Shown piece after piece: positions 5,388-11,402 of a stretch of 13,374 nt of DNA (within the stretch, counting starts at the first letter, position 1; every line of letters begins with the position of its first letter). A program made the position numbers and the translations under genes. The notes under the pieces were generated by a model, which saw only the letters and a list, made by a program, of their open reading frames with translations, had not been told where the DNA came from and searched no databases. Source of the stretch: CAZTLI01 sp964614375 (lineage in GTDB: Bacteria > Chloroflexota > Anaerolineae > Aggregatilineales > Phototrophicaceae); the NCBI GenBank assembly GCA_964614375.1, contig CAZTLI010000108.1, positions 1 to 13,374 of the forward strand, read 5' to 3'.

Positions 5388-7235
5388 CTAGCGCACGGGT
5401 ACGCGCGAGAGGTCGATGTTGGTCGGCAAATTGACGAAACCACCATGCACCCAGCCCACCGTGCCTTCGTAGTTGACCTGCCACCATGTCGAATTGCTGT
5501 TGCGACCCAGAATCTGGGCGCTGCGCCCGCGTGAGATGACGGTCAGCACCGGGAACTGTGTGCCCGCGCCCGCGCGAACGTTGAGATTGGCGCGGGTGAC
5601 GAGCGAGTACCCTGTGGCAGAAGCCGGTGGCGGGACGGTGCCGCTGGATGTGACGGGCACGTTGCCACTGACGACGGCGTTGACATAGAAGCCGCTCACC
5701 CACCCAGCCTGACCATTAACATCAATCTGCCACCATGTCGAATCGGCGTTACGTCCCACGATGTTGTAGGTCGCGCCGCGCGGGATTTTTGTCAAAATCA
5801 GCCCGTTGATGACATCCGGCGCGCTGCGAACGTTGAGTAAGCCCGTCGTGACGGTGATGCTGCCATACGCGCCGCCTGTGGCCGGTGGCTGCTGGGGCTG
5901 TTGTGGTGCGCCATTTAGTGGCACGAGCGCATAATCGAGCAGGGCATCGAGCGATTCGTCATAGTATTCAATCGTGAAGCTATGATTGCCAGCCGTCAGC
6001 GAGAGTGTGACAGTGTAAATCTGTGTGCCCGGTGAGGTGTGCCACTCGTTGATCCGCAGCGTGTTATCGACATAGACCCGGACACCATCGTCGGCGCGCA
6101 CATCAATCCGATAGTTACCACCAGCCAGATTCTGTGTGCTCGTCCAGCGGACAGAGAACCCTTCCGCGGGCATACCCGAAAGCGGCGCGCTCCGTCCCCA
6201 GAAGTGAACGGGACTATTCTCACTGATAACAGCGAAGGGCGTGCCACTCAGCGATGTGTTGGGATAATACTGTGCTGTCCATGCGCCGCTGGTGACGGGC
6301 GGCTGCGTCGGTTGAATCGGCGGTATTGGCGACCCACTAATGGCCTGCAAGCCATATTCCAGATAGGCCACACCACCGGCTTCATAGTAGTCAATGGTGA
6401 TGGCGTGAACGCCGCGTCCGACTGTGAAATCAGCCGTATAGGTCAGGCCGCTGGCGCCGTGCCATTCGTTGATGAGGAGCTGTCCATCGACATACACGCG
6501 CACGCCGTCATCCGCCCGCACGCTGATGCGGTAGCTGCCATCGAGCGCCGGGGCGCTGCTGTAGCGGACAGAGAAGTTATCGGCGGGCATCCCATTCAGC
6601 GGCGCGCCGCTGGCCCAGTTGTGTGATGGGCTGATTTCGTTCAGGATGGCGAAGGGCGTGCCGCTGAGGTTGGTATTGCTGAAATACTGTGCTGTCCAGT
6701 TGCCACCTGTTGGCGCGGGTACCGCTGATCCACCGCCCGGTGATGGGAAGTTCGGTCCCGTTGGATTCGTCGCCACATTCGCCCAGTTGAGATAGACAAA
6801 GGCCAGACCCCCATTTTCGCGGTAATCCAGTTGGATATTGTGTGTCCCGGCATTCAGCGCGACATCGACAGTCAATAGTTCGCCGGCACGCGGCTGGTCA
6901 AAGGTGTTGATGACCATGTTCACATTGTCGATGATGAGATGCACCCCATCGTCGGCCTGCACATAAAAGCGATATGTGCCAGCCGCAAAGTTCAGACTCG
7001 TGCTAAAACGCGCGGTGAAGTTATCAGCATTGACACCCGTCGCGGGCGATCCACTGCCCCAGTTGAAGCTGACCGCCGCATCTTGACGGGTGACCACAGC
7101 CGGGGGCATGAGATAGGCATTATTGTAGAATTCCGTGTTCCAAATTACGCCTTGCGCCTGCGTGGTCTGTGGGGCAACGCCAAACACAAGGACAGCCAAT
7201 AGACCCAGTATGGTCAATACACTAAAACGGTTCAT
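5388..7235 (-). CDS. secreted protein with three PA14 and two SH3 domains
   Basis: 615 residues. The start is the ATG at 7235 (MNRFSVLT), preceded by GAGGAGT at 7250-7244 with an 8-nt gap; the frame is open further upstream but has no ribosome site. Residues 1-27 form a signal peptide, with a hydrophobic core and likely cleavage after TTQA. Three PA14-like beta-barrel modules follow at about 30-155, 177-300 and 318-442, each with the ADDGV core (YVQADDGVHL, SVRADDGVRVYVD, DVRADDGVRVYVD) and WTAQY-type starts. Pro-rich linkers separate them. Two bacterial SH3 domains close the protein at about 456-522 and 541-608 (LNVRSAP, LNVRAGAG, and TWWQ...GWV in both). PA14 modules typically bind carbohydrate and SH3b domains bind peptidoglycan or cell-surface polymer, so an extracellular, surface-bound binding protein is likely. 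No catalytic domain or sorting motif is visible. Its terminator is at 5324-5360. Confidence 0.92.
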   Translation of the reverse strand: MNRFSVLTILGLLAVLVFGVAPQTTQAQGVIWNTEFYNNAYLMPPAVVTRQDAAVSFNWGSGSPATGVNADNFTARFSTSLNFAAGTYRFYVQADDGVHLIIDNVNMVINTFDQPRAGELLTVDVALNAGTHNIQLDYRENGGLAFVYLNWANVATNPTGPNFPSPGGGSAVPAPTGGNWTAQYFSNTNLSGTPFAILNEISPSHNWASGAPLNGMPADNFSVRYSSAPALDGSYRISVRADDGVRVYVDGQLLINEWHGASGLTYTADFTVGRGVHAITIDYYEAGGVAYLEYGLQAISGSPIPPIQPTQPPVTSGAWTAQYYPNTSLSGTPFAVISENSPVHFWGRSAPLSGMPAEGFSVRWTSTQNLAGGNYRIDVRADDGVRVYVDNTLRINEWHTSPGTQIYTVTLSLTAGNHSFTIEYYDESLDALLDYALVPLNGAPQQPQQPPATGGAYGSITVTTGLLNVRSAPDVINGLILTKIPRGATYNIVGRNADSTWWQIDVNGQAGWVSGFYVNAVVSGNVPVTSSGTVPPPASATGYSLVTRANLNVRAGAGTQFPVLTVISRGRSAQILGRNSNSTWWQVNYEGTVGWVHGGFVNLPTNIDLSRVPVR

Positions 7236-7286
7236 AAGGTTATACTCCTCGCACCTGTACACTGCCATGGGGGGCAGCGGTTGAGG

Positions 7287-7315
7287 TTGCATACTAAAAC
7301 GAGCTTAGAATGCAA
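7287..7315. promoter_or_regulatory. 29-bp dyad upstream of the PA14/SH3 gene, possible operator
   Basis: TTGCATACTAA (7287-7297) and TTAGAATGCAA (7305-7315) are inverted copies with one mismatch in 11, separated by 7 bp. The centre lies about 65 bp upstream of the start codon at 7235, where an operator overlapping a promoter would be expected. No U-run follows on either strand, so a terminator is unlikely. Confidence 0.4.
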
Positions 7316-7577
7316 GTGCTTGATGGGAGCGCGTAGGGCAATCGCTACTCTTGCGAGCAACTTGTTTAGATGAATCGTAATGCAGAATCGCACAGGCTGC
7401 CTGACGGAATCCTGACGCCTATACGGGCAATCACCACCGCTTTGCCGACGAAGCGCCGCTTTTATGGAATGGAACGAGAATGGGTGAAATAATTTTCGCC
7501 AGACGGCATTAGAGATGAAACAACAGCACCACTTCATGGGCGAATCTCCGCGACGAAATAACATCACGCTCATCGCA

Positions 7578-7602
7578 ACAAGCCCTTGGATACAAGCCCT
7601 TG
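7578..7602. repeat. tandem 11-bp direct repeat ACAAGCCCTTG
   Basis: ACAAGCCCTTG occurs at 7578-7588 and again at 7592-7602, with GAT between, giving a 14-bp period. It could be a pair of sites for an activator or repressor in the divergent promoter region, or a chance local duplication. Confidence 0.45.
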
Positions 7603-7635
7603 CCCGGTGCCTGCGGGTATGAAATTCGGGTGTGA

Positions 7636-7655
7636 ATTGCGCTATATTGCACAAT
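7636..7655. promoter_or_regulatory. 20-bp imperfect palindrome upstream of the acetyltransferase
   Basis: ATTGCGCTATATTGCACAAT is symmetric at eight of ten positions (ATTGYGCWAT type half-sites). It lies 60-80 bp before the acetyltransferase start. The short symmetric form suits a dimeric repressor; the cognate regulator is not in this window. Confidence 0.35.
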
Positions 7656-7714
7656 CCACCTTGCGTATATTCTAACATAATATTGGATGCGTGACTATTG
7701 ATTCTCTATAAGAA

Positions 7715-8308
7715 ATGGATGCAAGACCGATGCCACTCAACCCGCGCCAACTCATGATTCCCCAACAAATCGAAACCGAACGCCTCCTGCTGCGAATCCC
7801 ACAAGCAGACGATGCAGAACGGGTCTATGCGGCGGTGATGGAGTCGCTGGATACGCTGCGGCAGTGGATGCCCTGGGCCCGTGCTGAACCGTCCCTCGCC
7901 AACCTGAAAGACCGGATGCAGTGGGTTATCGAAGCCTTTCATGACCGCGAGGAACTGACGTACTACATGATTCGCAAGACCGATAACGCACTCGTCGGCC
8001 CCGTTTCTATCCACACGATAGACTGGACTGTGCCGCGCATGGAACTTGGCTACTGGGCGCGGACGACTCTGCATGGGCAGGGGTATGTCACCGAAGGGGT
8101 GATTGCCCTCACCCATTTAGGTCTGGCGACATTGGGGGCAGTGCGGATTGAAATTCGCTGTGATGATGATAACGTCCGCAGCTATCGTGTGGCGGAACGG
8201 GCAGGTTATACATTGGAGGCGGTGTTGCACAATCATGCCCGTAAGCCCGATGGTGGCCTGCGTGATACACGAATATACGTGCGCTTTCCACCAGAATCGC
8301 GCTCATAG
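7715..8308 (+). CDS. GNAT acetyltransferase, RimJ/RimL type
   Basis: 197 residues. The family's N-terminal strand is ETERLLLR (20-27). Next comes the acceptor-side region with WMPWAR. The acetyl-CoA motif A region is MELGYWARTTLHGQGYVTEG (~109-128), whose HGQGYVTE matches the Q/R-x-x-G-x-G/A pyrophosphate loop. The motif B region is IEIRCDDDNVRSYRVAERAGY, with the Asn-x-x-Ser-x-x-x-x-x-x-x-G pattern that orders the cofactor. RimJ/RimL relatives N-acetylate ribosomal protein termini or small-molecule amines; the substrate here is unknown. The start is uncertain: the ATG at 7715 has only a weak purine run before it, and ATGs at 7730 and 7754 are possible. The gene stands alone between divergent and convergent neighbours. 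A 6-bp dyad CGCGCT/AGCGCG (8298-8312) spans the stop codon but has no T-run. Confidence 0.88.
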   Translation: MDARPMPLNPRQLMIPQQIETERLLLRIPQADDAERVYAAVMESLDTLRQWMPWARAEPSLANLKDRMQWVIEAFHDREELTYYMIRKTDNALVGPVSIHTIDWTVPRMELGYWARTTLHGQGYVTEGVIALTHLGLATLGAVRIEIRCDDDNVRSYRVAERAGYTLEAVLHNHARKPDGGLRDTRIYVRFPPESRS

Positions 8309-8343
8309 CGCGTATCTATTCCCCTATCTGTGCGATTTTGCCT

Positions 8344-8380
8344 GTTCTCATGGCGACCCTCCCCTAAATCCGCTGAGAAC
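8344..8380 (-). repeat. G-rich intergenic repeat, inverted copy
   Basis: Read on the minus strand this gives CAGCGGATTTAGGGGAGGG then TCGCC, matching the GATTTGGGGAGGGG...TCGCC part of copy 1. Short inverted repeats GTTCTCA (8344-8350) and TGAGAAC (8374-8380) flank it. Confidence 0.5.
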
Positions 8381-8407
8381 CTGACACTTTTGTGCAATGT
8401 GTCGTCT

Positions 8408-8453
8408 GGGGGTGGACATCCCCCGCAGCGCGGGAGGACTGAGGGGGATTTCG
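8408..8453 (+). repeat. G-rich intergenic palindromic repeat, diverged direct copy
   Basis: GGGGG (8408-8412) pairs with CCCCC (8420-8424). The stretch CCGCAGCG..GGGAGG..GGGGGATTTCGC (8421-8453) aligns with copy 1 at 3598-3643 in the same order, with several changes. Confidence 0.5.
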
Positions 8454-8630
8454 CTGTGTGACGGAGGGGGTTGAATGGTCAGGAGTTATGGCTACCTGAA
8501 TAATTGCCGCTTCAAAGACGATGCTTTAGGCAGAAGTGCTGATCGCTGAAATGCGAGTGACGCTTTTTATCGCAACCCGTTTGCTTCAATGCGACTGTGT
8601 TTTTTTCAACTGACCATTACGATAGTTGTA

Positions 8631-9077
8631 TCATTCTAATGACACGAGCCACTGAAGCGCATCGTCAAGGTCAAAGAAATAGCTATGCTTAAAATTCGGA
8701 TTTTCCTCGCCATCGCGACTGAATCGTTTGGCAGTCGCGCCAGTGGTGGAATCACCCGTCAGCACCGCCAGATAAATCACGAGGTCAGGACGATTTTGCA
8801 GGATACGTCCCACCTGTGACCGTCCATACTCGGTGATGCCTATGTTCAGCATTTTGCGCCCGGTGAATACCAGATACGGCATAACCACACCGGGTTCGGA
8901 CAAATCATAAATCAAACGGCACGGCACACCATCAGGCCATCGCCGCAGGGTATCGGCAATATCACGCGCCCACTTATCCAGCCATTCAGTCGATACGCCT
9001 AGCAAATGATAGGCGACAACCGCGCCATCATAGATTTCTTCGCGGATGATGTGTGTTGATGATAGGTTTGAACTCAT
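8631..9077 (-). CDS. hypothetical protein, STAS/SpoIIAA-like appearance
   Basis: 148 residues from ATG at 9077 (MSSNLSSTHI), with GGGA about nine bases upstream; a TTG at 9089 in frame would add four residues and is less likely. I do not recognise a named family. The order of elements, read by eye, is beta (IIREEIYDGAVVAYHLLG), helix (STEWLDKWARDIADTLRRW), beta (CRLIYDLSE), helix, beta (PDLVIYLAVLTG), and a final strand-helix HSYFFDLDDALQWLVS. This resembles the small alpha/beta STAS or SpoIIAA-like folds used as regulatory partners. No signal peptide or membrane segment is present, so it is cytoplasmic. It is a single gene, convergent with the acetyltransferase and divergent from msrA. TATACT (9126-9121, minus strand) could be its -10, with a poor -35. 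Confidence 0.75.
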   Translation of the reverse strand: MSSNLSSTHIIREEIYDGAVVAYHLLGVSTEWLDKWARDIADTLRRWPDGVPCRLIYDLSEPGVVMPYLVFTGRKMLNIGITEYGRSQVGRILQNRPDLVIYLAVLTGDSTTGATAKRFSRDGEENPNFKHSYFFDLDDALQWLVSLE

Positions 9078-9370
9078 GCAAATTCCCAAGAACGCAAGTC
9101 TGCTATGATTGATTGCTTACAGTATATAACGGAGAATTGCGATTGTGGCTGAAGTATTTCTGAATTTTCCTTTAGAAATATATATCAATCCAGAGGGCTT
9201 ACAAAGTTGACCGACATGGCAAGGGTGTCTAAACCTTTTGTCTGAGCGAGAATGCTCTTCAACCGCAGAACCTCCTCTAAAGACATTGCTTTTTGAACTG
9301 CGCGTAAGCAAATCTTAAGCCACCGGGCTACAATAGAATCAGACCCATATCCATCAAGGAAAGATGACAC
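9078..9370. other. divergent promoter region between the hypothetical gene and msrA
   Basis: For msrA, TACAAT at 9329-9334 matches five of six -10 bases but has only a weak -35 (TAAGCA, 9305-9310). For the minus-strand gene, TATACT lies at 9126-9121. A minus-strand frame ending at 9185 contains a protein-like piece (MSLEEVLRLKSILAQTKG) without a ribosome site; it may be a small remnant or chance. Confidence 0.35.
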
Positions 9371-10042
9371 ATGGCACAAATCCAATCGACCATTCCCCCA
9401 ATCGACACCCTCACCTATGCACAAATCGAAACAGCGACCTTCGCCCTGGGGTGATTCTGGGGGCCAGACTCTCAGTTTGGGAGTCTTCAAGGCGTTATTC
9501 GCACCCGGGTGGGCTATGCCTTCGGGCAGCAGCCAGACCCGACTTACCGGCGCATCGGCGACCATGCCGAAGCCCTGCAAATCGACTTTGACCCGTCCAT
9601 CATCAGCTATCGTGACCTGCTGCATGTATTCTGGCACAGTCACACACCGACGCGCGAAGCCTGGAGTCGGCAGTATATGTCGGGCATCATGACACACAAC
9701 CCACAGCAGCAGCAGCTCGCGCTGGAAACGCTGGCAGCCGAATCGGGGCGGCGCGGCGCAGCGATCCATACCGAAATCGTGCCCTTTACGCGCTTTTATC
9801 TGGCGGAGGACTATCACCAGAAATATGCCCTGCAACACCTACCCGATGTGCTGGCGGAGTTTCAACAGGTCTATCCGACAATCGCACAGTTGATCCAATC
9901 CACAGCCGCGGCGCGTGTTAATGGCTTTGCCAGTGGTTATGGCACATGGATGCTGCTCGAAGCCGAAATTGAGTCGTATGGCCTATCGCAGAAGGCGCAG
10001 CAATCCCTGTTGTCGCGCGTGCGCGCCTATACGCGACGCTAA
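9371..10042 (+). CDS. msrA: selenocysteine-containing methionine sulfoxide reductase A (UGA = Sec28)
   Basis: ATG at 9371 with AAGGA at 9356-9360. It encodes 223 residues if the single in-frame TGA at 9452-9454 is read as selenocysteine. MsrA reduces methionine-S-sulfoxide using a catalytic Cys in the motif G-C-F-W-G; here the motif is ATFALG-(TGA)-FWGPDSQFG, with TGA exactly at the Cys codon. The rest of the family pattern continues in the same frame: GYAFGQQPDPTY (48-59), DHAEALQIDFDP (64-75, with H65-A66-E67), ISYRDLLHVFW. No other stop or frameshift occurs. A hairpin fitting a bacterial SECIS lies at 9463-9493. No Cys codon occurs anywhere in the frame, so the usual resolving Cys is missing, and a ~45-residue C-terminal tail (VNGFASGYG...) replaces that region. 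The alternative is a TGC/TGT to TGA nonsense mutation. A start at 9509 would lack the active site. Sec insertion needs SelA, SelB, SelD and tRNA-Sec, none of which is in this window. Confidence 0.83.
9463..9493 (+). promoter_or_regulatory. candidate bacterial SECIS hairpin
   Basis: AGACTCTC (9466-9473) pairs with GGGAGTCT (9479-9486) through eight consecutive pairs, one of them U-G. The loop is AGUUU (9474-9478). A lower stem GCC (9463-9465)/GGC (9491-9493) forms across a 4-nt bulge. The loop begins 19 nt after the UGA and has a G among its first two bases, as reported for bacterial SECIS elements bound by SelB. Confidence 0.65.
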
Positions 10043-10069
10043 TATGTCACAACAGCCTGTGGGCTGGAT

Positions 10070-10098
10070 TTGCCGCCCAACAGCCCGCGCGCTATACT
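10070..10098 (+). promoter_or_regulatory. sigma70-type promoter of the Rieske oxygenase gene
   Basis: TTGCCG (10070-10075) and TATACT (10093-10098) are separated by exactly 17 bp and match four and five consensus bases. An inverted repeat GGGCTG (10061-10066)/CAGCCC (10081-10086) overlaps the -35 and spacer and could be an operator. Confidence 0.5.
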
Positions 10099-10126
10099 GC
10101 CTGATGAGCGATAGTAGGAGTCGGTG

Positions 10127-11305
10127 ATGGAACACCGCACACAGGTCGAACTCATCCAGCGCGTCCATGACCTGCTGGACAACAAAACGACGCACATGGT
10201 CGATGAGACGTTTGAACGCGCGGTCGAAGCCTATATAGACCCGGCGCGCCTCAAACGCGAGACCGAGACGGTGTTCCGTTATTATCCCATCATGGCGGCG
10301 CACAGTTCCCAACTTGCCGACCCCGGCGACTTCGTGACACTCAACGCGCTCAACGTCCCCATCATCGTCATTCGCAGCAAAAGTGGCGCGCTCAACGCCT
10401 TCATCAACGTCTGTCGGCATCGCGGGACAAAACTGGTGTGGGAAGAATGCGGCGTCCAGAAAAAGGCGCTGGTCTGCCCCTATCATGGCTGGACGTATGA
10501 TCAAGACGGGCAGCTCATCCACATCACCGATGCGGACGGTTTCCCCGATGTGAATAAAGCCGATTTTGGATTGGTGCGGCTGCCTGTAGAAGAGAAATCG
10601 GGCTTCGTCTGGGTGATTCCGTCGCCAGACCGCAGCATCGATATGGCGTCGTTTTTGGGCACATTGGGGCACGACTTCGATAGTTACAAGCTGGCGTCGC
10701 ACCTCATCTATAAACCCTATACACTGCGGAAGGCGCTCAACTGGAAGCTGGTCATCGACATCTTCTTAGAGACCTATCACATCAAATATGCCCACACGAA
10801 GACGATTTACCACCTGTTCTTCAACAATGTCGGCATCTTCGACCAATTTTACCCGCACATGCGGAATCTCTTCCCCAAACGCAGTATTCAAACCTTGCCC
10901 GGAACAGATACCGCCAATTGGGTGCTGCGCGAACACGCCAACATCCTCTATTACCTATTCCCGAATATGCTCATACTGGTGCAGCCCGACCATGTGTCGT
11001 ACTTCCGCGTATTCCCCAATAGCCCGGAACACAGCACCATCGAAGCCTGGACACTCGTCCCCGAAGAACCCATCACCGACAAAGCCCGCACCTATTGGGA
11101 CAAAAATATCGCCATGCTCGTCAGCGCGACAGAAGAAGATTATGTCATTGGCGAATTGATTCAACAGGGGATGAAATCTGGCGCGAACGCTGCGCTCAAA
11201 TTCGGGCGTTATGAACAATCCTTGATGTACTTCCACCAGACGGTAGACGACGCCCTGCAAAACGACATCACACCCACGCATTCCCGCACCGGCGCAGCGG
11301 ATTAG
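10127..11305 (+). CDS. Rieske-type ring-hydroxylating oxygenase, alpha subunit
   Basis: 392 residues; ATG at 10127 follows AGGAG (10116-10120) by six bases. A GTG at 10124 is possible but too close to that site. The N-terminal Rieske [2Fe-2S] domain has CRHRG (Cys96, His98) and CPYHGWTY (Cys117, His120), with 18 residues between the two halves, one more than in naphthalene dioxygenase. The catalytic domain carries the mononuclear iron ligands: NWKLVIDIFLETYHIKYAH gives His218 and His223 (H-x4-H), and Asp338 in SATEEDYVIGEL is the likely third ligand. Such enzymes hydroxylate aromatic rings or demethylate amines using electrons from a separate reductase. No beta subunit, ferredoxin or reductase gene is adjacent, so the substrate cannot be inferred. 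The gene has its own promoter and is soluble. A canonical terminator is not seen after the stop. Confidence 0.92.
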   Translation: MEHRTQVELIQRVHDLLDNKTTHMVDETFERAVEAYIDPARLKRETETVFRYYPIMAAHSSQLADPGDFVTLNALNVPIIVIRSKSGALNAFINVCRHRGTKLVWEECGVQKKALVCPYHGWTYDQDGQLIHITDADGFPDVNKADFGLVRLPVEEKSGFVWVIPSPDRSIDMASFLGTLGHDFDSYKLASHLIYKPYTLRKALNWKLVIDIFLETYHIKYAHTKTIYHLFFNNVGIFDQFYPHMRNLFPKRSIQTLPGTDTANWVLREHANILYYLFPNMLILVQPDHVSYFRVFPNSPEHSTIEAWTLVPEEPITDKARTYWDKNIAMLVSATEEDYVIGELIQQGMKSGANAALKFGRYEQSLMYFHQTVDDALQNDITPTHSRTGAAD

Positions 11306-11402
11306 CGTGTGATTGTTGTTCTCATGAGTATCAGCGGCGTGTTTTTGCGTGGGAACGCGCCAACCAAAGCGCGGCAGGGACGTTTAAGCAATAGGATTTT
11401 TG

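Larger units (their letters stand above)
7236..7714. other. divergent intergenic region with several small repeats
   Basis: No convincing gene is seen; the open minus-strand frame across it has no ribosome site and no recognisable family. It separates two divergent genes and holds a dyad near the PA14 gene (7287-7315), an 11-bp tandem direct repeat (7578-7602) and an imperfect palindrome (7636-7655) near the acetyltransferase. An AT-rich stretch with CATAAT (7676-7681) and TATAAG (7707-7712) may contain the acetyltransferase promoter, but no good -35 is placed for either. Confidence 0.5.
8309..8630. other. intergenic region with G-rich repeats, no gene seen
   Basis: This convergent gap holds two diverged copies of the palindromic repeat family also found at 3598-3643, in opposite orientations (8344-8380 and 8408-8453). 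Toward its right end a weak hairpin TCGCA/TGCGA (8569-8594) is followed after five bases by a 7-T run (8600-8606), a possible plus-strand terminator. I see no coding frame with a ribosome site. Confidence 0.5.

Noticed and set aside
7236..7292. Longer PA14 protein start at 7292
   Set aside because: The extra 19 residues precede a well-formed signal peptide, and GAGGAGT is placed correctly only for the ATG at 7235.
9452..9454. TGA in msrA as a simple nonsense mutation making a pseudogene
   Set aside because: The stop falls exactly on the catalytic Cys codon, the rest of the frame is intact for 195 codons, and a SECIS-like hairpin follows. A random mutation at this single codon is possible but less likely; I keep it as the stated alternative.
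9364..9591. ATG at 9364 opening a 75-residue frame
   Set aside because: It is in a different frame from MsrA, sits too close to the ribosome site, and its translation has no family features.
9185..9838. Long minus-strand frame antisense to msrA
   Set aside because: Most of it is the shadow of MsrA codons. Only the last ~60 codons lie outside, with a protein-like piece but no ribosome site.
9509..10042. MsrA start at the internal ATG 9509
   Set aside because: It would remove the active-site motif, and MsrA-like sequence clearly continues upstream in the same frame across the TGA to the ATG at 9371.
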